DNA of 64,000 bases, taken from assembly GCA_000711775.1 (NCBI GenBank), contig ARYC01000051.1, forward strand, positions 220,154-284,153, written 5' to 3'. The notes beneath the pieces are model-generated. The model was not told the origin of the DNA. It did no database searches and saw only the letters and a list, made by a program, of their open reading frames with translations. Within the stretch, counting starts at the first letter, position 1. Each line of letters opens with the position of its first letter. Shown piece by piece: positions 38,401 to 48,700 of this stretch. Source of the DNA: Oxytricha trifallax. Taxonomy: Eukaryota > Ciliophora > Spirotrichea > Sporadotrichida > Oxytrichidae. A program made the translations under genes and the position numbers.

Positions 38401-38859
38401 TCAATTTATCATATTTTTATATGATAAAAATATTAATGATCTTAAAGATAAAAAGAGCAACTTACCAGAGGCATTTTATATACTTGTTTTAGCGCTTACA
38501 AAAATAACTATAATTGTATTAAATTAATTATTTAATAAACACCTTAATATCAATATAATAATGAATTTGCAAGTTAGAGAGTGGAGTATCACTTTAAATT
38601 TAGTTTACGTTATTCTAAAAATACTAGGTGATTATATATTTACATATTCGTATTTCTTATATAAAATAAATAAATTATTTTATCATGAAAAGTTATATAA
38701 AATGGTGTAAGTGGGAGTTTGAACTTGGCTTCCAAACTCACTGTTATCCGCATTTGGGTTTTTCTTTTTATTTTTATATCTCTTATGAACAAGATGACGT
38801 TTTTTCTTTTTCTTACCTCCCCCGATACTCATTAACCCTGCACTGATTGGTTCTCTCAT
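32474..38859 (-). CDS. Cyclic-nucleotide-binding, voltage-gated-type K+ channel with long Gln-rich tail
   Basis: First block opens at ATG 38859 (MREPISAGLMSIGGGKKKKK), a basic N-terminus. Hydrophobic blocks from 37250 to 36030 form the transmembrane helices, including IQFLIIIAYVYLKRWFFID and IPRFYIFLMALKLFRIRNVK, an S4-like Arg/Lys pattern. The pore near 35995-35930 reads LYWASVTIITVGYGDIIP, with the K+ selectivity filter TVGYG. The C-linker and a cyclic-nucleotide-binding domain follow (about 35700-35330: RPEEIFLLQKG, GSLIGETDFIYRRERAESF). Together these indicate a plasma- or ciliary-membrane K+ channel of the EAG/HCN/CNG superfamily. Coding blocks continue in order to TGA 32476-32474, adding several hundred Gln/Asn/Ser-rich residues (EYLSKIQVQFNQKQ, NPFKIRELLQRKGIGGRSVF). 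Frame changes at AT-rich gaps imply many IESs, whose pointers I did not resolve. Confidence 0.82.
32510..32521. repeat. G4T4G4 telomere-like 12-mer
   Basis: GGGGTTTTGGGG, one and a half units of the Oxytricha telomere repeat, lies about 35 bp inside the stop codon of the channel gene, where it encodes Pro-Gln-Asn-Pro on the minus strand. It may be chance or a constrained coding stretch. Confidence 0.6.
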
Positions 38860-39369
38860 AGTCCTATTACTCTAACAAAATAAATTAATTAAATTTATTG
38901 TTATGTTTTTTCTTAATATAAAACCAAAGATATTATAAAATATGAGTAAAAAGAGTATTTTAAACTATAATCATATATGTATATATTTATTTTTATAATA
39001 GGAGTTAATGAATCTAAATTATGGGATTATTAATTAGCAATGCTTATATAAATTTTAATAAAATAAAACTAAACTATTCCCTATAAAATTTGTATTGATT
39101 TGGAGGTTTCTTAACTATAAGTTATTTCTGAATTATTTCATTTTTTATTATTCCATTGTTTTATTCCCACTATTTTCATCAAGTGCATGCTCATTTTATA
39201 ATATATGAAATGTGAATAAATAATTTAATCAAAAAATTATATTAAAATTCTCTCCTATAATATTTAATCAATTTTTAATAAGTGCAAAAGGTTCTATTTT
39301 GATATATAAAGATGTTTCCTGTATCTCATTTCGTATAAAATAAATCTTAATTATTGATAAAAAAAAATA
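38860..39369. other. AT-rich intergenic region
   Basis: Between the channel gene start and the left arm of the long inverted repeat. Nothing recognised apart from poly(A/T) tracts. Confidence 0.45.
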
Positions 39370-39740
39370 AATATTGTAGAAATACATTTGAATTTGGAAA
39401 AATAATTAAGATTAAATATATAATATTCCAAATTCGTAGCAGTAAAAGTTAGCCAATTTGAACAATCTTGGGCTCATTCGATAGAAAATTTAAAATTAGC
39501 AGGACTTTATTGTTAGTGGTACTACTTTATTTCATCCATGGCGCGAGATAACTTCACTTTATTTAAAGACCTCTAAATTCATTAAATTACACCCTCCCAT
39601 TCAAAACCCCAAAACCCTTTCAGTAGTTTGATTGAGTTTTTGATTGATAAAAGTAGACATTTAGTGCATACTTTATTAGGGTTTTAATAGGGTTTATGTA
39701 GGGGTTTAATGTTTAAATGTTAGTAATTTAAGTGAGTATA
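39370..39740. repeat. Left arm of 371-bp inverted repeat around TBE copy 1
   Basis: Reverse complement of 43611-43981; every stretch I compared was identical and the arms have equal length. Bases 39602-39740 are the TBE terminal repeat; 39370-39601 lie outside the C4A4 tip. Confidence 0.88.
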
Positions 39741-39762
39741 ACAACAGAGTTTTTTAAATATT

Positions 39763-41208
39763 TCACACAAACATAAGCTTAGTGTCATGGGGCAGTTCTC
39801 TGAATTTTATCTTTCTTAGTTGATGTTTGATTGTTTCTATTGTTTGTTAATTCTCTTAGCTTGGCTTGATAATAGTTGAGTATGCAAGTTCTCTGAGACC
39901 TCCATTTATTTTATTTTTATCGAGATATTGTTTGATTCTCTGCTTAGAATCTCTCTCACCCCTGCAGCTAAAGTAATCGTTTCTTGGCATGTCGCTCTCT
40001 ATTATTATTACTGCTAGAGCCCAGATATCCCATTAAGTGTCTCCATCTCTCCAATCCTCTCTCTCTGGGAAATATCCAGGAGTGCCGTATACATTTCCTT
40101 ATGCAGAGGCTTGCACTCTTTGAGCTCTGTTGAAGTCAATAATATAAACTCTAAGAGGCTGAAAGTTCAAAATGATGTTCTCTGGCTTTAAGTCTCTATG
40201 AACATAACCAAGCTCGTGAAGCTCTTCAATCCCCTCAACTATCAGCTATACTAAATAACCAATTTATCTCTGACATCTATTGTCAGATAAGAATTCTCTG
40301 TAAGTCATTTCAAGTAAAGGAAGCCTGAAGGCTACATGATCTTTACCAAGTAAAATAGCATCAAGCTAGATGATATACCTGCACTCATTTAACTTGCCTT
40401 TAAAGAGCATAATACTCATTTGCAAATTCCATTTGGAACTTGTCATCAGCAAGGAAGTAATTGAAAGAATATATCTTGTAAGCATATTAGTCATCAGTAA
40501 TGACTCTCTTCTCTATTTTATCTTCAAGAGTAAGGTAGTTTCTAGGCAAGAATCTAAGTCAATAATTTTGAATATAGGAATCTTCATTGCCTCTATTTTA
40601 ACCATGATTTTATTGATCTCAGAGACTGGAAAGTTCTTGACTGCTTTCTTCATTTTAACTTACTTCTAGACTTCAACTCTAAGAGACTCCACTGAGTTTC
40701 TTGATCTTCTCTTTTAAAGGAATTTATTACCAGTAGCTTCATGAATAAAGACAAAACTTTAATTGTGCTTTTTCTTTAAGTGCACTTTGAGATCTCTAGT
40801 ATTAGAATATGGCTTCTCACAGAACTCACAGACATACTTCCCATCTTTCTTTTAATGCTTGAGATATAACCTTGGCATATCGTTGTGTATATCTCTCAAG
40901 CGTCTTTTATAGGTCGACTTGTAAGGGAAAACTTTATTGCATTCTTAGCATTAATAGTCAACTTTAGCTGGAATTTATTAATGCTCTATGGCGGATTGTT
41001 TAACCTCCTCCTCAATTTGCACAGCTTCTTTGATAACCTCCTACTTAACTTATACTTAAATCTCAAAGCTAGACTGGTCAAAGTTGTCATAAGTAGGCTC
41101 CCACTGAGTACAAGCGTCTCTGGTCTCTACTTTTTTTGGTTGCTGGAATGATAATTTTGACTGATTTTACCCAAGTAATGCCGCTCTTCTCAGAAGGTTA
41201 GCGCTCAT
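39763..41208 (-). pseudogene. TBE zinc-finger / protein-kinase gene, copy 1, frameshifted
   Basis: ATG 41208-41206 (MSANLLRRAALLGQNQSKLS), TGA 39765-39763. Two C2H2-type fingers sit early: YQCQECNKVFPYKSTYKRR..H and YVCEFCEKPYSNTRDLKVHLKKKH. A kinase domain follows, with YAYKIYSF (candidate ATP-binding Lys), the catalytic loop VHRDLKPENIIL, DFN in place of DFG, GTPGYFPERE and WDIWALAV. This matches the 57-kDa protein of TBE elements, whose role is unknown. Two single-base frameshifts are evident: one before RFLPRNYLTLEDK and one in VNECRYI near 40400. I therefore treat this copy as broken. A DFN motif suggests altered or lost Mg2+ coordination even in the ancestral enzyme. Confidence 0.8.
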
Positions 41209-41771
41209 TTTAGTTTGCTGATATATTTTATTATAATAATGATAAAATATACCTAGATAAACTTTAATAGTAGAGTATAAGACACTCTGGTAGATTTTCG
41301 GCTGAGAGGTTAGAAAATTAAACAACCATAAAAGACTGAAAGTTGACATATTTTATGAGAATTTTATTCGTTTAGAAAATTAAAATACTCCTAATGAAGT
41401 TTTGTTTCTCTAGGAGGTCCTCCAAATCAAGTTTGAACTTAATTTGGAGGTAAAATTAATAAACATTTTTTAATTTAATATGCTCCTAATTAAGTTTTAA
41501 CCTTAAAATTTAACTCCTAATAAAGTTTAAACTTAATTTGGAGGACCTCCTAAAATAATTAAACATTATTAGGAGCAATTTAATGGAGATAGAATGATAA
41601 AAATGGAAATCAATCTGTGAAACTTGGAGCAAGTATTTCAATGCTTATCCGCATATCTTTTCAAGGTTGACCTCCAGTAGGTCCTCCATATTTAGTAGGA
41701 AGATTTTAATAAACTTAGAATGGATATCCATAATTTTAAATTTCATTAACATTTCTAGAAAAAGGAAGCAG
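41209..41771. promoter_or_regulatory. Divergent TBE spacer with GGAGG/CCTCC repeat cluster
   Basis: Separates the starts of the kinase gene (-) and the 22-kDa ORF (+). Between about 41385 and 41590 it holds repeated copies of CTCCTAATNAAGTTT and of palindromic AGGAGGTCCTCC in both orientations, and a further CTCCAGTAGGTCCTCC at 41672-41687. The same array recurs in copy 2 (63580-63890). Its position suggests a bidirectional promoter or protein-binding array; this is inference. Confidence 0.5.
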
Positions 41772-42558
41772 ATGGAGTCTATGAATGATGCAATGAAGAG
41801 AATTCAATCTCAAGACTTAATAGGAAAATTTCAAAGTAAAGAGGACCTTAAAGATATTTGGTATAGCAAGGTAAGTTCTTAAGTAAGATTAATAAATCCA
41901 TTATAGTTGGATTATCCTTGCCGACTTAGGAGGGAACTAAAATCTCATTCTTAAAAGCCTTACTAAGTGAAGAGAAAAAAGCTTTTAAGTCTAATGAAAT
42001 TAGGATGACAGAGAACATAACTACCCTGAAATTTCAGTAACAAACCTCTATGATGATGCTATGAGTGATCCAGATGTTGCTCTCTACCTTCCATCAAAGT
42101 TGCAACTCTCTAATAAGTTGCCAGAGAGAAACTTCTTCTTTGGTGTCCTTGGAACTCTGAACTGAGTACTTAAATGAAGTTATTTAAGAAGCTCAAAAGA
42201 AACGCTACAGCATCTCTCCTAAAGAAAAAGAGAAGCAAGGTATTAAAATCAGCGAAACCTGGCTCAAGGAACTTCAAAAGCATCCTTTCATCTCAAGTAA
42301 GCTTAGCCTTCTAACTTTATAGAAAAACCTGGAACTGCTATATACTTGATGAAAGAGCGCAGCAAATTAAACAGAGAGAGAAAGTCTCAAGTAAAACATG
42401 AATCGAGTAAGAGACTCTTCAAAGATTTATAAAAGCCAGAAGATATGAACATAGATGCGGGAGCTGGCACTAAGAGAAGAAACATAGGCCCAAGCAAGCC
42501 TTAAGAGGAAGAAAAGAAAGAGAAGCCAAATCCTTTTACAGGCAAATTTAATATGTGA
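41772..42558 (+). pseudogene. TBE 22-kDa-type ORF, copy 1
   Basis: ATG 41772 opens MESMNDAMKRIQSQDLIGKF; GTAAGT at about 41870 suggests an intron ending near 41905. The C-terminus reads DAGAGTKRRNIGPSKPQEEE and ends TGKFNM at TGA 42556-42558. Charged, Lys-rich, function unknown; it corresponds to the middle ORF of TBE elements. Several blocks fall out of frame (for instance after FLKALLSEEKKAFKSNEIR), so this copy appears damaged. Confidence 0.65.
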
Positions 42559-42564
42559 ACTGAT

Positions 42565-43611
42565 TCATTCGTTTAAATCTAAAACTTATTTATATACACA
42601 AAATCTCCCTTCTCTTGCGAAACTTTAGCTTTCTCATCGCTGAGTCTCTTAGCAGCACTCTTAATAAAATCGACTGTATCTATCTTCAAGTCATGCATCA
42701 AGTGATAGAGTAGGAGTTTCTTGTAGTGGACTTTCAATAACCCCCAATATAATTCAATTCCATTGAACTGAGGACTGTAGGGAACATTAAATAAAGGTGT
42801 TATATTTAGGCGTTCATATTCCTTCCTTGTGTCTTTAGTTTTATGGACAGATAAGTTATCTACAAACAGAATAATCTCTTAGTCGGCGTACTTATCTCTG
42901 AGTTATTGCAAAAACTTAATATATTATTCAGTCTTTATTGAGCAAGGTGGATAACATAAGTCTCGAGGCCACTATCTTCACTTATTCCAACGAGAATAGC
43001 ATGAGTTTACACCTTGAACTTTTAGTAATATACTTCAATATTGCTATATCTTTTATACCAAGACTTGATATGAAGGTATTAAACGTGAATACTGCCTCAT
43101 CAGCGTGTATGAACTTAATGTTATTAGTAATAGCCCTCTGCATTTAATCGAATATATATTTTAAATTATCCTTATAAAATGAAACATTAAAATCAATCAC
43201 TCTCTTAATGCGATTGACTATCTTGTAAGATATTCCGTTCTTTTTATATATGTTAGCTATCGATTAAGCAGAGATATGAAGCTCAAGAAATTGACGATGA
43301 AACATCACAGCTCTCTAGGCCAGAGAGAAGTGAGCCCAGTATTAAAGAGTCTTATCATTAATAAGATAATCAATATGATGCTGCTAAAATTTAAAAGGTC
43401 TTTTAGACTTAGAATTAAGTTGCTATTTCTTTAAATTCAATGCTAATAGACAGTGAGACCTCACAGTTGCAGGAGATTTATGGAGCAGTCTTGCTATAGA
43501 TGTGTAATTAAGGATAGGTTTGAGTTGATCACTATAATCATCGCACCCATAACGCAACTTAAACAATAAATCTATATACTCAGTGTCATAAACTGACCCC
43601 AAACCTCGCAT
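42565..43611 (-). pseudogene. TBE DDE transposase, copy 1, frameshifted
   Basis: ATG 43611-43609 (MRGLGSVYDTEYIDLLFKLR) lies exactly at the inner edge of the inverted repeat. An HTH-like segment (SIARLLHKSPATVRSHCLLA) is followed by FIHADEAVF (first Asp), the second Asp region and NGIELYWGLLK (Glu), the DDE triad of the IS630/Tc1/mariner-related TBE transposase. Compared with copy 2, single bases are missing near SRSWYKRY and in the HPRSIKT region, breaking the frame. The enzyme would cut and join element ends in the developing nucleus. Confidence 0.85.
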
Positions 43612-43981
43612 ATACTCACTTAAATTACTAACATTTAAACATTAAACCCCTACATAAACCCTATTAAAACCCTAATAAAGTATGCACTAAATGTCTACTT
43701 TTATCAATCAAAAACTCAATCAAACTACTGAAAGGGTTTTGGGGTTTTGAATGGGAGGGTGTAATTTAATGAATTTAGAGGTCTTTAAATAAAGTGAAGT
43801 TATCTCGCGCCATGGATGAAATAAAGTAGTACCACTAACAATAAAGTCCTGCTAATTTTAAATTTTCTATCGAATGAGCCCAAGATTGTTCAAATTGGCT
43901 AACTTTTACTGCTACGAATTTGGAATATTATATATTTAATCTTAATTATTTTTCCAAATTCAAATGTATTTCTACAATATT
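43611..43981. repeat. Right arm of 371-bp inverted repeat
   Basis: Mirror of 39370-39740. Bases 43750-43981 lie outside the C4A4 end yet still match the opposite flank base for base. Confidence 0.88.
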
Positions 43982-44612
43982 AACCATTTCTTGTGCTATC
44001 CAATTTGGCTTAATCCGATGTTTATACTTAAAAAGCATTGTTTAGTTCTCAATCGTTTCCATTCAATCCTCTCTTCTTCTTTTTAAATTTGTGTCTTTTC
44101 TTCACTTCTTATTGTAAAAATAATTAAAAATCTATAATTTATTTTATAATATATTATTATAAAAATACTAAAAATATCTTTTTATTTTTGAATTTATAAT
44201 ATTACTTGTCATGGCTTTTATCTAATTATGCGATGCTACTATTCTCCATTATATAATTAATATAATATAATAATTTAATATATAAAATTAGATTTACTAG
44301 TGATTGTTATAAATCAATAAAATTACTTAAAAAAACAATTTTTATAATATAATTTTACTAATTTTTTACTTATTTTAGAAGAAATCTAACAATACTTTTA
44401 CTAATATTCACGCATATATTTCATAATAAAAGTATGAAAAAGTTGATTGCTAAAAAAATGAGAAAATAAAACAGCTTTTTTTATATTTTGATAACTTTCA
44501 AGAATATATATATCAAATTATATCATAATTTTAATTTTTAAAGAGAATTTCAAATTTATTATATAATTTATTCAAGTTTTTACTAATACATACCCATTAA
44601 TGATTGATTGAC
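43982..44612. other. AT-rich region with a short minus-strand coding-like block
   Basis: About 44125-43985 reads on the minus strand as RSEEKTQIQKEEERIEWKRL, a charged sequence with Gln codons TAA/TAG, directly abutting the inverted repeat. It may be an orphan MDS. The remainder to 44612 is extremely AT-rich with nothing recognised. Confidence 0.35.
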
Positions 44613-45311
44613 ATGAAATTTAATGTTAATAACTTCCTTATTAAATATATATATTAGTCTGTGAAAAGACAACAAATTAATACTGTTCTGAATTGTGCCA
44701 AGGCTTGCTTCAGAAGTCTAGGTCGTTCAGATGATCTGCTGAGAGAAGAGCAAGACTGTCTTCATTCTTGTTTCACTAAGTTCAACTATTTATTATAATA
44801 ATTATTATAATTATAATTATTAAGTAATGAGATTACTAAGAAGTATTGAAGCTTATTTAAATCACTATTTTCATTACTGCATAAATAATAATTAATTATT
44901 GAATATAATAATAATTGAAACTATGCAAGTGACTTGATGTTTAACTAATACGCAAAAATTAACGCACAAGCAATGAACAGAAGCAGGAGATAAGCCAACC
45001 ACAAAATGTACGAAATTGAGAAAGTAGGGGATCAAATCTAGCATTAATTGGAAGTGGTCAATGAGAAATAGGATTAAAAAGATTAGGAATTGTTACAAAA
45101 TTAATAAACTCAGTAGTAATAATAATAGCAAACTCAAGCAGCAGTTGTACCAGTATATCAAATTGTAGAAGTTTAATAAAAAGAAATGGATTATTCAAAT
45201 ACTAGTAGCAGAGTGGAGAGTGAATAAGTGCAAATGAGAGACAATGATAGAATTATTGATTAAGGAAATAGTGCAAGTAATTTATAGACATAAAGTGTTC
45301 CTTAAATTTGA
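44613..45311 (+). CDS. Small Tim (Tim9/Tim10-type) chaperone with Gln-rich C-terminal extension
   Basis: Start ATG 44613, stop TGA 45309-45311. The core NCAKACFRSLGRSDDLL..EEQDCLHSCFTKFN has the twin CX3C signature with 16 residues between the pairs. These proteins form hexamers in the mitochondrial intermembrane space and escort hydrophobic precursors. After an IES (pointer AACTA) the protein continues QYAKINAQAMNRSRRQANHK and then a run of Gln (QQTQQQQQQQTQ) with an acidic tail, roughly 120 residues beyond the usual end. Typical small Tims are about 80-100 residues. A 33-bp GT-AG intron or in-frame insert (44625-44657) near the start leaves the frame unchanged. Confidence 0.85.
44784..44942. 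other. IES in small Tim gene, pointer AACTA
   Basis: AACTA at 44784-44788 and 44943-44947. Joining gives CFTKFNQYAKINAQAMNR. Confidence 0.8.
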
Positions 45312-45769
45312 TTCTAGAAATGTTGGCAAAATGTTTTGAAAAATAGATGGAATTAGACTTATTAAAACTATGGAATTTAATTCATTGATCAAAATGTTAC
45401 ATTTATTTACATTAAAGTATATTGTTCAAAATTAATTAACAAAGGTTTTAATTTAATTCATGAAAAATATAACTATTTAAAAGTAAATTATTTCTCGATG
45501 AAAAGAAACAAGTTTTTTTAATTCATTTTTGAGGTTGTGTATGTAATTTAAAATTTTTATATTAATTTATAAAAATAAATTCTCTCAATTATTTATTTTT
45601 GATTTTATAAACTTGGTTTAAGAGCTTTTATTTTTTAATTATTTTATTAGCATAATTATCTTAATTAATAATCGTTTTATTCTTAGTAATATTAAATTTC
45701 TTTCTAGACTTTGTTTTCTATTATAGCAAAATTTATGTTTGAAATTTTGTTAATAATTTTAATATAATA
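45312..45769. other. Convergent intergenic region, nothing recognised
   Basis: AT-rich gap between the Tim gene (+) and the phosphofructokinase gene (-). Confidence 0.45.
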
Positions 45770-48700
45770 TCAATAATTTTAAAATTAAAAACTACCAGAA
45801 ACTAGATGCACGAGTTGATCATTAACAACTTTGGATATTTTAATTAGATCCATTTTCACAAACAAGGTCTTTTTATCTCTTTCCTCTTCTGGATATTCAC
45901 TTGGCTTGAACTAGAACAGACATTCAAAGTTTATTATTATTAATTATAAAATATATTATATAGATTAAAGTTAAAACAACTCAATAAATCAAGAAAATAA
46001 AAAAATAAAAGTAAAATAGTAGTACATTTATTAATGATTGACCAACTGAATTCAGGAATTTAGAGTAGGCATGTATTATGTTAAAATCATTCTTGTTTAT
46101 ATCATTTACGAATTGCAAGAATTATTATTTAATATATGAGATGTTTCCATTTTTTTAAAATAAAAACTCAAAACATAATTTATTAAACATATTAGAAATG
46201 ATTTTAATTTAAGCATTATAAAATTTTATAGATCAACACATTTTAAATAAAAAGATTATTTTTTAAATATATTTAGTGTAAGAGTGGATCAAGTCTGACC
46301 CCACTTATCATTTCGAAGTATATATCATTAAAATCAAGCAGGAGCGTGCTTATAAAGCCCATAAACTCCAACCCCGCGGTTTTTGACTGCAAATAGCTCA
46401 CATTGCCCTCTGAGTCAATTTTCACTATCTATTACTGGTAAGTTTCAATCATTGTTTCGATTAAGAGAGAGGATTTTATGGTAGTACGGAATAGAGCTTT
46501 GTAAGATGGGGCTGTGTCGCAGAGAATTTTCAAGTAAGTTATGCATCTAATATAAAGTAATTATTTATTTAATCCTGTTTAATTAAGATGAATACAAATT
46601 GAAATATAATCTTCCAAAATTTATTGTCTTTTTATGTATTTTGTAAATTAAGGATCAAAAGTAAAGTGCTTTTAAATAAAATTAATTTCTTGAAGAGACT
46701 GTGATGGATTCGTTCTTCAAGCATTATCAATTTCTGGTTCAGTATTATGCAGATTAGTGCCTTTTTTTTAAATAAATTATTTTAACAATATAATTTTACA
46801 ATAAATAGTAATTATAAGACCTTTAATGATGGCATCATGTTTGGCTCTCACTCTCTTCATAATACCCTTGAAAATTTGCTTTCTCTCGTCTTATTTGCCT
46901 CTGATGCATTCCCAGGCTTTATCCTTAAATTCATCGTTAATCATGTATTTTTGCCTGTTTTGAGCCATGAGACGCTGCCATGTCCTTTCAGTCATGCTCA
47001 CTCTGTTTGTGCCAGCCTCGATTAAAGTGGTAACTGGGATGTATGCAACTGCGTTTCTTACAACTCTATTTATATGACATTTAAAATTCTAAAATTCAAA
47101 AATTTGGTCATATTCATAGATACAGAAATCATTTAAAGCTTCATTCTGTTTCTATTTAATTGATTTATTTAATAAAGTAACTCCAACTGAAAATCCAGTA
47201 TATCCATACATAGCCCCATGTACAGCATTTTGAGCAAGTTTAGCACACATAATAGTGTCAACTGCATTGGAAGCGACACTTCTGATTGCATAAGTAGGGT
47301 CAATGTACTTCAGTGTAATAGCCATGCTGTGAGTGTCCTTCGCATACTTGGGGATTGCGTCTTTCAAGAATTTGCCTATATCGTCGTAAATTAGGTTGTT
47401 GGAGTCGTCTCTTCGCTCGTTTTGAGTAATTTTTTCATTGGGATTAATAAGGCCTTCTTCTGCACCCTCTGCTACGACTATAATGCAATATTTTTGTTCT
47501 TTTATTTTGGCAACTACCTGTTCATAGAAAAAAATGTTATATGAAAATTTAAACTTTTTCATTATAATTCAAATAAAACATAGAAACCCTTTGGACCGTA
47601 GAGCTCAAATGGAAGTTCAGGTATCAAACAAATATCAACATTTAATTTTTGTTATATCCATAGTTGAACAAAAAAAATATATTGTTTCATTCCCCAAAGA
47701 TAATACTATTCTGTTACTAATTAAATTGAAAACATTACCACTTGCAAGTGATGCATTTCTAGCAATAAATCCACTGTATCTACCCATCAACTTGACAAGT
47801 CCCCCACCATTCTGAGCATTAGTAGCTTCTGTGTAAGCAGCTTCAATCATTCTCTCAGCGACCTCGCAAGCAGTGTTAAATCCAAATGAGTTATCAATTA
47901 TGGGAATATCGTTATCGATTGTCTTTGGGATACCAACGAAGGATATAACCATTTTTCTTTCCATTGCACGTTTTATTAATTCGTTAATTCCGCGGTGAGT
48001 GCCATCTCCACCTATTATGTACACTTGATTTACGCCTCTTTCTTACAAAGAGTTCAAAATCTATAATTTTAGCTTAAACTAAGAAAAATAGCTTATTAAA
48101 TCCAGTCGCTATAATTATTATATTGATAATCTTATCCTTGTCAAATCCTCCTCTTGATGATCCAAGTATGGTGCCACCAATTTTATGAATGTTTTTTACT
48201 ACGGAAGGAGTCAGCTTCATCCATGTTTTTTCTGGGTTAGAGTAGAAACCCTTATAACCCCATTGAATTCCATAAACCTCAGGGGCTTCATAGTTGAAAT
48301 GCAAAGACATCACAATTTCTCTTATTACTACGTTCAATCCTGGACAAAGGCCTCCACATGTATATTTCCAATGAATAGTTGATTAATTAAGGCATATGCT
48401 TTTGAGATTCTCAGTGTTTGAATGATATTAAATTAATGTGACAATAGCTGCCTTGACTTTCTTAGGATTGAAAAACACATGTTCCCTTGGCCCACCTTTA
48501 GTGAATTTAAGTGACTAAACAACTTCTTTCATTGTTGCATGATCTTTTGTAGCAATCACAAATGCATCATCAGCCATAAATGAGTCTTTCTATTCGAAAT
48601 AATCAATCATTAATTTAATTTCCTTACAGGTAAAAATCCACCACCGCCAAAAATTGAACGCTTCAGATTGTCTCCAATAAGTGGACTGGCCATAAACCTC

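Larger units (their letters stand above)
39602..43749. mobile_element. TBE-type transposon, copy 1 (4.1 kb, complete, decayed)
   Basis: Ends read CAAAACCCCAAAACCC inward at 39602 and the complement at 43749. Inside are three genes in the order known for Oxytricha TBEs: zinc-finger/kinase (-), a 22-kDa-type ORF (+) and a DDE transposase (-). TBEs occur in thousands of germline copies and are all removed during macronuclear development; their transposases have been implicated in that process in Oxytricha. The kinase and transposase genes carry frameshifts and the 22-kDa-type ORF drops out of frame, so this copy looks inactive. It lies in opposite orientation to copy 2 at 61519. Confidence 0.9.

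Noticed and set aside
39602-39625. C4A4 repeat as a true macronuclear telomere or chromosome end
   Set aside because: It is internal, mirrored 4.1 kb away and followed by transposon genes, so it is a transposon tip.
46837-47815. Plus-strand ORFs across the phosphofructokinase region
   Set aside because: The minus strand carries clear phosphofructokinase sequence; the plus frames lack family features.
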